Assembly: GCA_015494725.1 (NCBI GenBank)
Contig: WGAR01000094.1
Coordinates: 1-20,961, forward strand
Length of the DNA stretch: 20,961 bases
DNA from: Thermodesulfobacteriaceae bacterium
GTDB lineage: Bacteria > Desulfobacterota > Thermodesulfobacteria > Thermodesulfobacteriales > Thermodesulfobacteriaceae
Direction of reading: 5' to 3'
Under the pieces are notes generated by a model. The model made no database searches. It had not been told where the DNA came from and saw only the letters and a list, made by a program, of their open reading frames with translations. The position numbers were made by a program, and so were the translations under genes. Positions within the stretch are counted from its first letter, which is position 1; each line of letters begins with the position of its first letter. Shown here piece by piece: positions 14,694 through 20,961 of this stretch.

Positions 14694-16169
14694 TTGCGAA
14701 ACGTGCCGGAATTCAGGCTCTATAACACCCTTACCCGCAGCAAGGAGGTCTTTGAGCCGCTTTCACCCCCCAGGGTCAATATGTACGTTTGCGGTATTAC
14801 CGCTTACGATGAGGCTCACCTGGGGCATGCTCGGGCGGCGGTGGTGTTCGATGTCCTTTATCGTTTCCTGAGGTATCTGGGTTACCGGGTGGTATATGTT
14901 CGTAACTATACCGACATAGATGACAAGATCATCAATCGGGCGCTCAGGGAGGGCCGTTCCTGGCAGGAGATTGCCGAACAGTACATCCGGGAATATCAGG
15001 AGGAAATGGCGGCCCTGGGGGTGTTAAAGCCCACTCATGAACCCAGGGCCACCGAACATATCCCGGAGATGATCGCCCTGGTGGAAAGATTACTGGCCCG
15101 GGGGGTGGCCTACGTGGTGGACGGAGAGGTTTACTTTGCCGTGGAGAAGTTCCCCGGCTACGGTAAGCTTTCCGGTCGCCGGCCGGAAGACATGCTGGCC
15201 GGGGCGCGGGTGGAGGTTTCGGAGAAGAAACGCAATCCGCTGGATTTCGCCCTGTGGAAGGCGGCCAAGCCCGGCGAGCCCTTCTGGGATAGCCCCTGGG
15301 GCCCGGGGCGTCCGGGCTGGCATCTGGAATGTTCAGCCATGAGTCTCAAATACTGCGGGGAGACCCTGGATATTCACGGCGGAGGCCTGGACCTCATCTT
15401 TCCCCATCACGAAAACGAGATCGCCCAGAGCGAAGCCGCCACCGGAAAACCCTTTGTGCGCTACTTTGTGCACAACGGCCTTATCACCGTAAACGGGGAA
15501 AAGATGGCCAAGAGCCTGGGCAACTATGTAAGTGTTAAGGAGTTGCTTTCCCGTTACCATCCCGAGACCATCCGGTTGTTCCTGCTCACCAAGCACTATC
15601 GCAGTCCTCTGGATTATACCGAACAGGCCATAAAGGAGGCCGAAAAGGCCCTTTACGGTCTTTACGGGAGCCTTTATTTTCTTCAGAGGATAAAATCCGT
15701 CCGGGAAGGGGAATTACGTAAAGGGGGAAGACGCCTGGCCCAGGCGCTAGAGACCTTTCAGCAACGCTTTGTCGCCGCCCTGGCCGACGATCTCAATACC
15801 GCGGTGGCGCTGGGAGAGGTGTTCAACCTTCTCTCCGAGGTGAATCGTTTTCTCCCCGCAGCCCGAGAGGCTACCTCAGCCGAGGCCCAGCTGGCCACGG
15901 AGGTGCTTAGAGTTATAAAAGATCTTCCCGGGGCCCTCCTCGGAGTGGGAGGAGCGGATCCCGAAAGCTTTATTCAGGGGGAGAGGGAGCGGAAATTGGC
16001 CCGCAGGGGGCTTTCCCGCCGGGAGGTAGAGGAAAGGCTCCAGGCCCGGGAGGAAGCCAGAAAGGCTCGCGATTTTGCCCGGGCCGATGCCCTGCGCGAG
16101 GAACTATTGCGTCTGGGAGTGGAGGTGCGGGACACCCCCTGGGGACCCTTCTGGATGGTGGAGGCATGA
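14694..16169 (+). CDS. cysS: Cysteinyl-tRNA synthetase
   Basis: A 491-residue class I aminoacyl-tRNA synthetase that charges tRNA-Cys. The HIGH motif appears as HLGH (42-45) in AYDEAHLGHARA, and KMSKS as KMAKS (270-274). The zinc site that selects cysteine is complete: Cys33, Cys213, His238 and Glu242, matching the E. coli positions with a shift of four to five. The C-terminal helical domain with ARRGLSRREVEERL and FARADALREELLRLGVEVRDTPWG is typical. The start is a TTG, chosen because AAAGGAG (14681-14687) is six bases upstream and no ATG exists before the core fold. It overlaps the next gene by four bases (ATGA) and heads a packed cluster. Confidence 0.96.
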   Translation: MRNVPEFRLYNTLTRSKEVFEPLSPPRVNMYVCGITAYDEAHLGHARAAVVFDVLYRFLRYLGYRVVYVRNYTDIDDKIINRALREGRSWQEIAEQYIREYQEEMAALGVLKPTHEPRATEHIPEMIALVERLLARGVAYVVDGEVYFAVEKFPGYGKLSGRRPEDMLAGARVEVSEKKRNPLDFALWKAAKPGEPFWDSPWGPGRPGWHLECSAMSLKYCGETLDIHGGGLDLIFPHHENEIAQSEAATGKPFVRYFVHNGLITVNGEKMAKSLGNYVSVKELLSRYHPETIRLFLLTKHYRSPLDYTEQAIKEAEKALYGLYGSLYFLQRIKSVREGELRKGGRRLAQALETFQQRFVAALADDLNTAVALGEVFNLLSEVNRFLPAAREATSAEAQLATEVLRVIKDLPGALLGVGGADPESFIQGERERKLARRGLSRREVEERLQAREEARKARDFARADALREELLRLGVEVRDTPWGPFWMVEA

Positions 16170-16699
16170 AGGTACCCTGGTTCGATCTCGCCGCCATAGC
16201 CATTTTGCTGTGGTTTGTGATTCGCACCGCCTGGATCGGTTTTTTCCGGGGGCTTTCCTCCCTGGCCGGTTTGATCCTGGGGTTTATCTATGCCGGAAAT
16301 CTGGCCCCCAGGGTCCGAGACATCCTGGCTCCGTGGTTTAAGGGGTATCCCTGGCTGGAGGCCGTAAGCTGGATCCTCGGCTTCCTCATCATCTTCCTGG
16401 GGATGTTCATCCTGGCCGAGATCCTTACCCGGATCTTCGAGTCGGCCCATCTCTCCGGGTTGAATCGCCTGCTGGGAGCCCTGCTGGGATTGGTCAAGGC
16501 CTGCGTGTTTCTTTCGGTGCTTCTCTTCTTCCTGGTGAGTTTCTATCCCCGCACCTCGGAGATAATAAAGAATTCCCGGGTGATGCCTCTGGTGTTGCGG
16601 ACCACCCGGATCCTTATCGAACTGGTCCCGCCGGAACTCAAACACCGTTTCAATTATCACTGGCGTCGGTATTTCGGCCCCTCGGGAAAGGCGATCTGA
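16166..16699 (+). CDS. CvpA family membrane protein
   Basis: A 177-residue inner-membrane protein of the CvpA (colicin V production) family. It starts with the family-typical FDLAAIAILLWFVIRTAWIGFFRG, has GLILGFIYAG and a central NRLLGALLGLVKAC (about 105-118), and four hydrophobic segments (about 8-24, 30-45, 68-90, 108-128), followed by a soluble tail. Such proteins influence envelope properties in several bacteria; the biochemical role is unknown. It overlaps cysS by four bases, with an intervening spacer of one base before mazG, so the three are surely co-transcribed. Confidence 0.85.
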   Translation: MKVPWFDLAAIAILLWFVIRTAWIGFFRGLSSLAGLILGFIYAGNLAPRVRDILAPWFKGYPWLEAVSWILGFLIIFLGMFILAEILTRIFESAHLSGLNRLLGALLGLVKACVFLSVLLFFLVSFYPRTSEIIKNSRVMPLVLRTTRILIELVPPELKHRFNYHWRRYFGPSGKAI

Positions 16700-16700
16700 G

Positions 16701-17483
16701 ATGTCCTCCGCCGGAAAGGCCCTGGAGAAATTACTGGAGATCGTGGAACGCCTGCGCGGTCCGGACGGTTGTCCCTGGGATCGTAAACAGACCCCGGAGA
16801 CCCTCCGGAAGTATCTGGTGGAGGAGGCCTACGAGGCCTATGAGGCCATCGGCGAGGGGGAGGCCGCCGAGGTCCAGGAGGAGCTGGGGGACCTTCTCTT
16901 TTTGATCCTGATGATCGCCTATATCTATCAGGAAAGGCAACTTTTTACCGTGTCGGAAATGCTCGAGCTCTGTGCCCAGAAGATGATCCGCCGGCATCCG
17001 CACGTTTTCGGAGAGGAAAAAGCGGCCAGCGCCGAGGAAGTGGTGGCCAGATGGCAAAGGATCAAAGAGAAGGAAAAGAAGGAAACGGAGAGCGCGATCC
17101 TGGGAAATCTTCCCCGCAGTCTTCCGGCCTTACAGCTGGCCTACCGGCTGGGGGAAAGGGCCTCCAGGGTGGGCTTCGACTGGAACCGACCCGAGGAGGT
17201 CTTTCCCAAGTTGCGCGAGGAATGGGAGGAACTGGAAGCCTCCCTGCGTTCCGGTTCGCGGGAGGATCTGGAGGAGGAGATCGGGGATCTACTTTTCACC
17301 CTGGCCAACCTTTCCCGGAAACTGGGAGTAAATCCCGAGGAGGCCCTCAAGCGCAGCCTGGAAAAATTTCGGAGGCGCTTTACAGCCATGGAAAAATTCT
17401 TTCGGTCCCGGGGAAAGGATCTCCGGGAGGTCTCCCTCGAGGAAATGGACCGGGTATGGGAGGAGATCAAGACAGGGGAATGA
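16701..17483 (+). CDS. mazG: Nucleoside triphosphate pyrophosphohydrolase MazG
   Basis: A 260-residue two-domain MazG that hydrolyses NTPs and dNTPs to monophosphates and pyrophosphate, cleaning the pool of faulty nucleotides. The N-terminal domain shows RLRGPDGCPWDRKQTPETL (18-36), EEAYE (41-45) and EELGD (60-64), with RRHPHVFG at 97-104. The C-terminal domain repeats the metal-binding pattern with REEWEELEA (172-180) and EEEIGD (191-196), followed by ALKRSLEKFRRRF. Both magnesium sites look intact. Length is close to E. coli MazG (263). Start ATG is two bases after the CvpA-family stop, without a strong ribosome site of its own, so coupling is likely. The stop overlaps the next start by four bases. 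Confidence 0.95.
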   Translation: MSSAGKALEKLLEIVERLRGPDGCPWDRKQTPETLRKYLVEEAYEAYEAIGEGEAAEVQEELGDLLFLILMIAYIYQERQLFTVSEMLELCAQKMIRRHPHVFGEEKAASAEEVVARWQRIKEKEKKETESAILGNLPRSLPALQLAYRLGERASRVGFDWNRPEEVFPKLREEWEELEASLRSGSREDLEEEIGDLLFTLANLSRKLGVNPEEALKRSLEKFRRRFTAMEKFFRSRGKDLREVSLEEMDRVWEEIKTGE

Positions 17484-18214
17484 ATCCGGTCATCGAACTG
17501 GAAAAGGTAAGTTTTGCCTACGAGGAGGAACCGGTTCTTGAGGAAGTCTCCCTCCGCATCTATCCGGGGGATTTTTGTGCCCTCATCGGCCCTAACGGTT
17601 CCGGAAAATCCACTCTGCTCAAGATCGTGGTAGGGCTTCTTCAACCTCAGTCCGGCCGGGTGCGTCTTTTCGGGGAGGATCTTTCCTCCTTTCGGCAATG
17701 GTGGCGGATAGGTTACGTTCCCCAGAAGGTTACCGCCCTGGTGGACCGGGCGCTTCCCCTCACGGTGTATGAGACCGTGGCCCTGGGACTGCTTAACAAA
17801 CCCGTGGGGAAGTCCGAACAGGCACAACGTATTGCCGAGGCCCTGGAGACGGTAGGGCTTCCCGGGGCTTCGGGGAGACTCCTGCGCGAACTCTCCGGTG
17901 GTCAGCAGCAAAGGGTCTTTCTGGCCCGGGCCCTGGTGGGAGAACCCGAGGTCCTTCTTCTGGATGAACCCACCACCGGGGTGGATTTTGCGGCGCAGGA
18001 AAAATTTTATGATCTGCTGGGGGAGCTTAATCGCCGGGGGCTTACCATCCTCATCGTAACCCACGACATCGCCATGGTGGATCGACACGTAAAACAGGTG
18101 GCCTGTCTCAACCGGCGTCTGGTCTTCCACGGCGAACACAGCGAATTTTGCCGGCACCCGGAGATATGCGGTTTCTTTTCCGGGGGCCATCATATCCTCG
18201 GACACTGTCACTGA
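17480..18214 (+). CDS. ZnuC-like metal (zinc/manganese) ABC transporter ATP-binding protein
   Basis: A 244-residue ABC ATPase. Walker A is GPNGSGKST (37-45), the signature is LSGGQQQR (138-145), Walker B is LLLDEP (159-164) and the switch histidine is His195 (THD). It resembles the ZnuC/MntB/TroB group; the tail is rich in His and Cys (GGHHILGHCH, 235-244), as in several metal transporters. Partner is the permease that follows, whose ATG overlaps this stop by one base. The open frame extends far upstream to 17051, but that part is mazG in another frame; MNPVIELEKVSFAY is the natural start, overlapping the mazG stop (ATGA). No substrate-binding protein or Zur gene is adjacent, so zinc against manganese cannot be decided. 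Confidence 0.9.
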   Translation: MNPVIELEKVSFAYEEEPVLEEVSLRIYPGDFCALIGPNGSGKSTLLKIVVGLLQPQSGRVRLFGEDLSSFRQWWRIGYVPQKVTALVDRALPLTVYETVALGLLNKPVGKSEQAQRIAEALETVGLPGASGRLLRELSGGQQQRVFLARALVGEPEVLLLDEPTTGVDFAAQEKFYDLLGELNRRGLTILIVTHDIAMVDRHVKQVACLNRRLVFHGEHSEFCRHPEICGFFSGGHHILGHCH

Positions 18215-19014
18215 TGGACTTAAAGATTTACATCCTCTTCTGGCAGGCCTTTCTGGCTGGTCTGGCCCTGGGAGCAGCCTCCGGGCCGGTGGGGGTATTC
18301 CTGATCCTGCGGAGGGACAGTCTCCTTCCTCATGCCCTTACCCATGTAGCCTTTACCGGCGTGGCGCTGGGGTTTCTCCTGCACGGCGCTCCGTTGCCCC
18401 TGACCCTGCTGGTAACCGTGCTTGCGGCTTTTGCGGTCATGCATATCCGGGAAAAGGCCGGCATTTACGAGGATACCGCGGTGGGCATTCTGGCCGGCCT
18501 GGGACTGGCCCTGGCCGTGGTTCTGGCCTCCCTGGCCCGCAGTTACGACGTGAGACTTCTCACCTATCTTTTCGGCAACATCCTGGTGATTACCCCGGAG
18601 GAAGCCTTTCTGGCCCTGGGTCTGGCGCTTCTGATTCTCCTTACCCTGGCCCGTTTCTGGGAGGCCCTGCTCTTTGTTTCCTTTGACGAGGAATCGGCCC
18701 GGGCCTCGGGTCTGCGGGTAAAGCTTTTGAAACTCCTGCTGGCCCTGTTGACCGCCCTTCTGGTGGTGATCGGTATGCGCCTGATCGGTCTTCTTCTGAT
18801 CTCGGCCCTGATGGTTATCCCCGGGGCCGCGGCCCTGGAGGTGGCCCGCAGTTTTCGCCAGTCCCTGTGGTTTTCGGCCCTGTTCGGGACCCTTTCCGTG
18901 GCCGGAGGGCTCGTCCTCTCCGTGCTGCTCGATCTTCCGCCCTCCGGGGCCATCGTGCTCTTTTCCGGGTTCATCTTCCTGGGAGGTTTTTTGGTGCGCA
19001 GGACCGTGGTGTGA
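18214..19014 (+). CDS. ZnuB-like metal ABC transporter permease
   Basis: A 266-residue permease of the ABC-3 family (ZnuB, MntC, TroC). About eight to nine helices are visible. Typical elements are FLAGLALGAASGPVGVFLILRRDSLLPHALTHVAFTGVALG (about 12-51; core LRRDSL...HALTHVAFTGVA), where the histidines near 50-53 face the pore, and GMRLIGLLLISALMVIPGAAAL (about 191-212), the coupling region. The ATG at 18214 overlaps the ATPase stop as TGATG; a longer open frame from 18148 would lie in the ATPase gene and lacks support. Together with the ATPase it should import a divalent metal across the inner membrane. Confidence 0.9.
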   Translation: MDLKIYILFWQAFLAGLALGAASGPVGVFLILRRDSLLPHALTHVAFTGVALGFLLHGAPLPLTLLVTVLAAFAVMHIREKAGIYEDTAVGILAGLGLALAVVLASLARSYDVRLLTYLFGNILVITPEEAFLALGLALLILLTLARFWEALLFVSFDEESARASGLRVKLLKLLLALLTALLVVIGMRLIGLLLISALMVIPGAAALEVARSFRQSLWFSALFGTLSVAGGLVLSVLLDLPPSGAIVLFSGFIFLGGFLVRRTVV

Positions 19015-19020
19015 TAAAAT
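18991..19020 (+). promoter_or_regulatory. Possible internal promoter for tatD
   Basis: TTGGTG (18991-18996), 18-base spacer, TAAAAT (19015-19020), then 11 bases to the tatD ATG, with no ribosome binding site. Transcription would start about four bases before the ATG. The boxes lie over the end of the permease gene, so chance similarity is possible. Confidence 0.4.
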
Positions 19021-19031
19021 AAACGCCCGTC

Positions 19032-19790
19032 ATGGAGCTGATAGATACCCACGCCCATTTAAATCTGGGAACGAATTATCGGGATCTGCCCGAGGTGCTG
19101 AAGCGGGCCCGGGAGGCAGGGGTTCGGGCCATTGTGGTGGTGGGGATAGATCTTAAGACCTCGCGAAAGGCCCTGGAACTGGCCCGGGATCATCCGCATT
19201 ATCTCTATCCGGCGGTGGGGGTGCATCCCCACGAGGTAAAGAAACTCACCGAGGAGGATTATAAGGAACTGGAGAGCCTGGCCGGCCGGGCCGTGGCCCT
19301 GGGAGAAATAGGTCTGGACTGGGTCAAGGAATATTCTCCCCGGAAGGAACAGATGGAACACTTGGAGAGGCAACTGGATCTGGCCCGGCGCCTGGGGCTT
19401 CCGGTAATCCTTCACGTGCGCGAGGCCTATGCCGAGGCCCTGGAAATACTCAGGAAGTACGCTCCTCATCCCATGGTGTTCCACTGTTTTGCCGGAGGGC
19501 TGAAGGAGGCCCGAAAGGTGCTGGATCTGGGAGGATTCCTTTCCGTAACCGGGATCGTGACCTTTCCCAAGGCGGAGAATATCCGGGAGGTGGTGCGGTA
19601 TGTCCCCCTGGAATCCCTGATGCTTGAGACCGACTGTCCGTTTCTCAGCCCGGTTCCCTTCCGGGGGAAACGTAACGAACCGGCCTATGTGCGATATATA
19701 TGCGCACGGGTGGCGGAGATTAAAGGGGTCCCGGTGGAGGAATGTGCATGGCAAACCACTCTCACCGCCCGGCGCTTTTTCGGAATCTAG
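19032..19790 (+). CDS. tatD: TatD family metal-dependent hydrolase (DNase)
   Basis: A 252-residue TIM-barrel hydrolase of the TatD family (YcfH/YabD type), metal-dependent nucleases that act on DNA ends and are linked to DNA repair and turnover. The metal ligands are present: His7 and His9 (DTHAHLN), Glu92 (ALGEIGLD), His128 (ILHVRE), His151 (VFHCFAGG) and Asp201 (LETDCPF). Length matches the usual 255-265. The ATG is the only good choice; no Shine-Dalgarno sequence precedes it, and a promoter may sit directly upstream. It overlaps maf by 43 bases. Confidence 0.93.
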   Translation: MELIDTHAHLNLGTNYRDLPEVLKRAREAGVRAIVVVGIDLKTSRKALELARDHPHYLYPAVGVHPHEVKKLTEEDYKELESLAGRAVALGEIGLDWVKEYSPRKEQMEHLERQLDLARRLGLPVILHVREAYAEALEILRKYAPHPMVFHCFAGGLKEARKVLDLGGFLSVTGIVTFPKAENIREVVRYVPLESLMLETDCPFLSPVPFRGKRNEPAYVRYICARVAEIKGVPVEECAWQTTLTARRFFGI

Positions 19791-20365
19791 TACCCCTGGT
19801 TCTGGCCTCGGGAAGCCCCCGGAGGCGGGATCTCCTCGCCGCGCTGGGGCTTTCCTTTGAGGTGGTGCCGGCCGGGATCTCGGAGGAGATATCCGGGGAG
19901 ACCTCAGCCCTTCGAACGGTAACGGAGCTGTCCCGGCGCAAGGCCCGGGCGGTGGCCGAAAGGTTCCCGGAAAGGGCCATCCTGGCCGCGGATACGGTGG
20001 TGGTGTGTGAGGGACGAATCCTGGGCAAACCCCGTCATCTTGCCCAGGCCCGGGAAATGCTGTCCCTGCTTTCGGGTCGCTGGCACGAGGTCTATACCGG
20101 TGTGGCCCTGCGTTACCGGGAAAGGGAGGATGTCTTTTTCACCTGCACCCGGGTCCGGTTTCGCAACCTCTCCCCGGAGGAAATAGAGGCCTACCTGGCT
20201 ACCGGTGAACCCCTGGGCAAGGCCGGGGCTTACGCCATCCAGGGTCTGGCCTCGGCCTTGGTGGTGGAGGTGCAGGGGTCGGTAACCGGGGTGATCGGGC
20301 TTCCCCTGGCCGAAACGGTGGAACTTCTCCTGCAAAGGGGGATTATTGCCCCGGGTTCCGGATAA
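19748..20365 (+). CDS. maf: Maf family nucleotide pyrophosphatase
   Basis: A 205-residue Maf/YhdE/YceF-type pyrophosphatase that hydrolyses non-canonical or pyrimidine nucleotides (dTTP, UTP, modified forms). Visible are LASGSPRRRDLL (19-30), the catalytic ADTVV (Asp82), ILGKP (91-95) and GKAGAYAIQG, all family signatures. The ATG at 19748 is favoured because GGAGG (19736-19740) is seven bases upstream; the ATG at 19742 is too close. The start lies inside tatD, so translation is probably coupled. With mazG it is the second pool-cleaning enzyme in this cluster. Confidence 0.93.
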   Translation: MANHSHRPALFRNLVPLVLASGSPRRRDLLAALGLSFEVVPAGISEEISGETSALRTVTELSRRKARAVAERFPERAILAADTVVVCEGRILGKPRHLAQAREMLSLLSGRWHEVYTGVALRYREREDVFFTCTRVRFRNLSPEEIEAYLATGEPLGKAGAYAIQGLASALVVEVQGSVTGVIGLPLAETVELLLQRGIIAPGSG

Positions 20366-20375
20366 GGGGTATATT
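20346..20375 (+). promoter_or_regulatory. Possible promoter of the exbD-like gene, abutting its start codon
   Basis: TTGCCC (20346-20351), 18-base spacer, TATATT (20370-20375), then six bases to the ATG at 20382. The only ribosome-site-like stretch (AAGGGG, 20364-20369) is 12 bases from the ATG, too far to be good. A leaderless message is possible. The boxes lie over the end of maf. Confidence 0.4.
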
Positions 20376-20381
20376 GAAAAC

Positions 20382-20798
20382 ATGCCCGGTCCCTCCCGAG
20401 GCCGAGGATTGCTGGCCGATATAAATGTCACCCCCCTGGTGGATGTAATGCTGGTGTTGCTCATCATCTTCATGATTACCGCCCCCCTTCTCACCACCGG
20501 ACTGCGGGTGGATCTTCCCGAGACCCGAGCCGGAGAGGTACGTTCCCCGGGGAAACCCCTGATAATAACCATTACCAGGGAGGGTAAGATCCTGGTAGGG
20601 CGTGAGGCCCTGAGCCTGTCCCGTCTTTCGCGCTGGCTCTCCGAGGCCCGGGCCGCAGGGCTGGTACAGGAGGTCCAGGTGCGGGCCGATCGGAGGGTCC
20701 CCTACGGGGTGGTGGCCCGGGTCCTGGGCGAACTCTCCGGGGCCGGAATTACTAAGGTGGCTCTGATTACCCAGCCTCTATCCAATGAAGGCCCTTAA
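20382..20798 (+). CDS. ExbD/TolR family biopolymer transport protein
   Basis: A 138-residue protein of the ExbD/TolR family. It is anchored by one N-terminal helix and works in the periplasm with an ExbB/TolQ proton channel to power TonB or TolA. The family signature DINVTPLVDVMLVLLIIFMI (13-32) contains the essential membrane aspartate, Asp21. A periplasmic domain follows (LRVDLPETRAGE, then ITITREGKILVGRE and VQVRADRRVPYG). The ATG at 20382 gives the natural N-terminus; the frame runs back to a TTG at 20346, but that part overlaps maf. No ExbB/TolQ gene precedes it: maf does. It overlaps the next gene by 14 bases. Confidence 0.92.
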   Translation: MPGPSRGRGLLADINVTPLVDVMLVLLIIFMITAPLLTTGLRVDLPETRAGEVRSPGKPLIITITREGKILVGREALSLSRLSRWLSEARAAGLVQEVQVRADRRVPYGVVARVLGELSGAGITKVALITQPLSNEGP

Positions 20799-20961
20799 AC
20801 CGTATCTGGGGTTAAGTCTGCTCCTGCACTTTCTTCTGGCCGGCATGTTCTGGCTGGAATGGCCTTCCCCCAAGGCCTACCCCACGGTGGAAGTGCGGCT
20901 GGTTTCCCTGAAGACCCGGGTCTCCGCGCCCTCCCCTCGACCGGCCTCCCCGCCTCCTCCC
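20785..20961 (+). CDS. TonB/TolA-like energy transducer (3' end outside window)
   Basis: The first 59 residues of a protein cut by the window end. It begins MKALKPYLGLSLLLHFLLAG, a basic start and one transmembrane helix containing a histidine (SLLLHFLLA), as in TonB, where the helix His contacts ExbB/ExbD. A periplasmic part follows (VEVRLVSL, about 36-43) that turns Pro/Ser-rich (APSPRPASPPPP), like the proline-rich TonB spacer. The start overlaps the ExbD stop by 14 bases. TonB is more likely than TolA because of the proline-rich beginning, but the deciding C-terminal domain is not in the window. Confidence 0.75.
   Translation, partial: MKALKPYLGLSLLLHFLLAGMFWLEWPSPKAYPTVEVRLVSLKTRVSAPSPRPASPPPP

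Noticed and set aside
17051..17479. An N-terminal extension of the ZnuC-like ATPase
   Set aside because: This stretch is mazG in another frame; the ATPase family starts at the ATG at 17480, which overlaps the mazG stop.

Overview
The window looks like chromosomal DNA from a thermophilic, probably anaerobic bacterium near the Thermodesulfobacteria. This is inferred, not proven. The hints are an archaeal-type fructose-1,6-bisphosphate aldolase/phosphatase, a membrane complex of the Hyf/Ech family, a heptad-repeat coiled-coil nuclease-like protein of a kind common in thermophiles, and several promoters placed directly against start codons.

Region 1 (1-7086) is one operon for a membrane-bound complex of the group 4 hydrogenase / complex I superfamily. 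Its order is HyfC/NuoH-like (cut by the window edge), HyfE-like, HyfF-like antiporter, HyfG-like fused 30+49 kDa large subunit, HyfI/NuoB-like small subunit with a degenerate ferredoxin domain, and HyfB/NuoL-like antiporter. The large subunit has lost all four cysteines that would hold the [NiFe] centre, so this is an Ehr-type (energy-converting hydrogenase related) complex and not a hydrogenase. The last gene is interrupted by a +1 frame change at a run of seven C.

Region 2 (7087-8571) is an accessory patch. A visibly AT-richer MFS transporter gene is followed by about 120 bp of non-coding DNA with small repeats, which ends in the 3' end of a tRNA-Pro gene without the rest of the tRNA. That is the usual scar left by an integrated element. 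The matching intact tRNA-Pro would lie to the left, outside the window, so the Ehr operon could also be inside the island.

Region 3 (8572-13359) has a small cupin and a coiled-coil/PD-(D/E)XK-like protein, both on the minus strand. A c-di-GMP phosphodiesterase (degenerate GGDEF, intact EAL) is divergent from them, followed by galE. A stand-alone FlhB C-terminal-domain protein is convergent with galE, and their stop codons share one CTAG.

Region 4 (13360-20961) starts with the fructose-bisphosphate aldolase/phosphatase behind its own promoter. A tightly packed plus-strand cluster follows: cysS, a CvpA-family gene, mazG, a ZnuC-like ATPase and a ZnuB-like permease (overlaps of 1-4 nt or a 1-nt gap), then tatD, maf, an exbD/tolR gene and the start of a tonB/tolA-like gene cut by the window end. 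This mixes housekeeping (translation, nucleotide-pool cleaning, quality control) with metal import and an energised outer-membrane transport pair.
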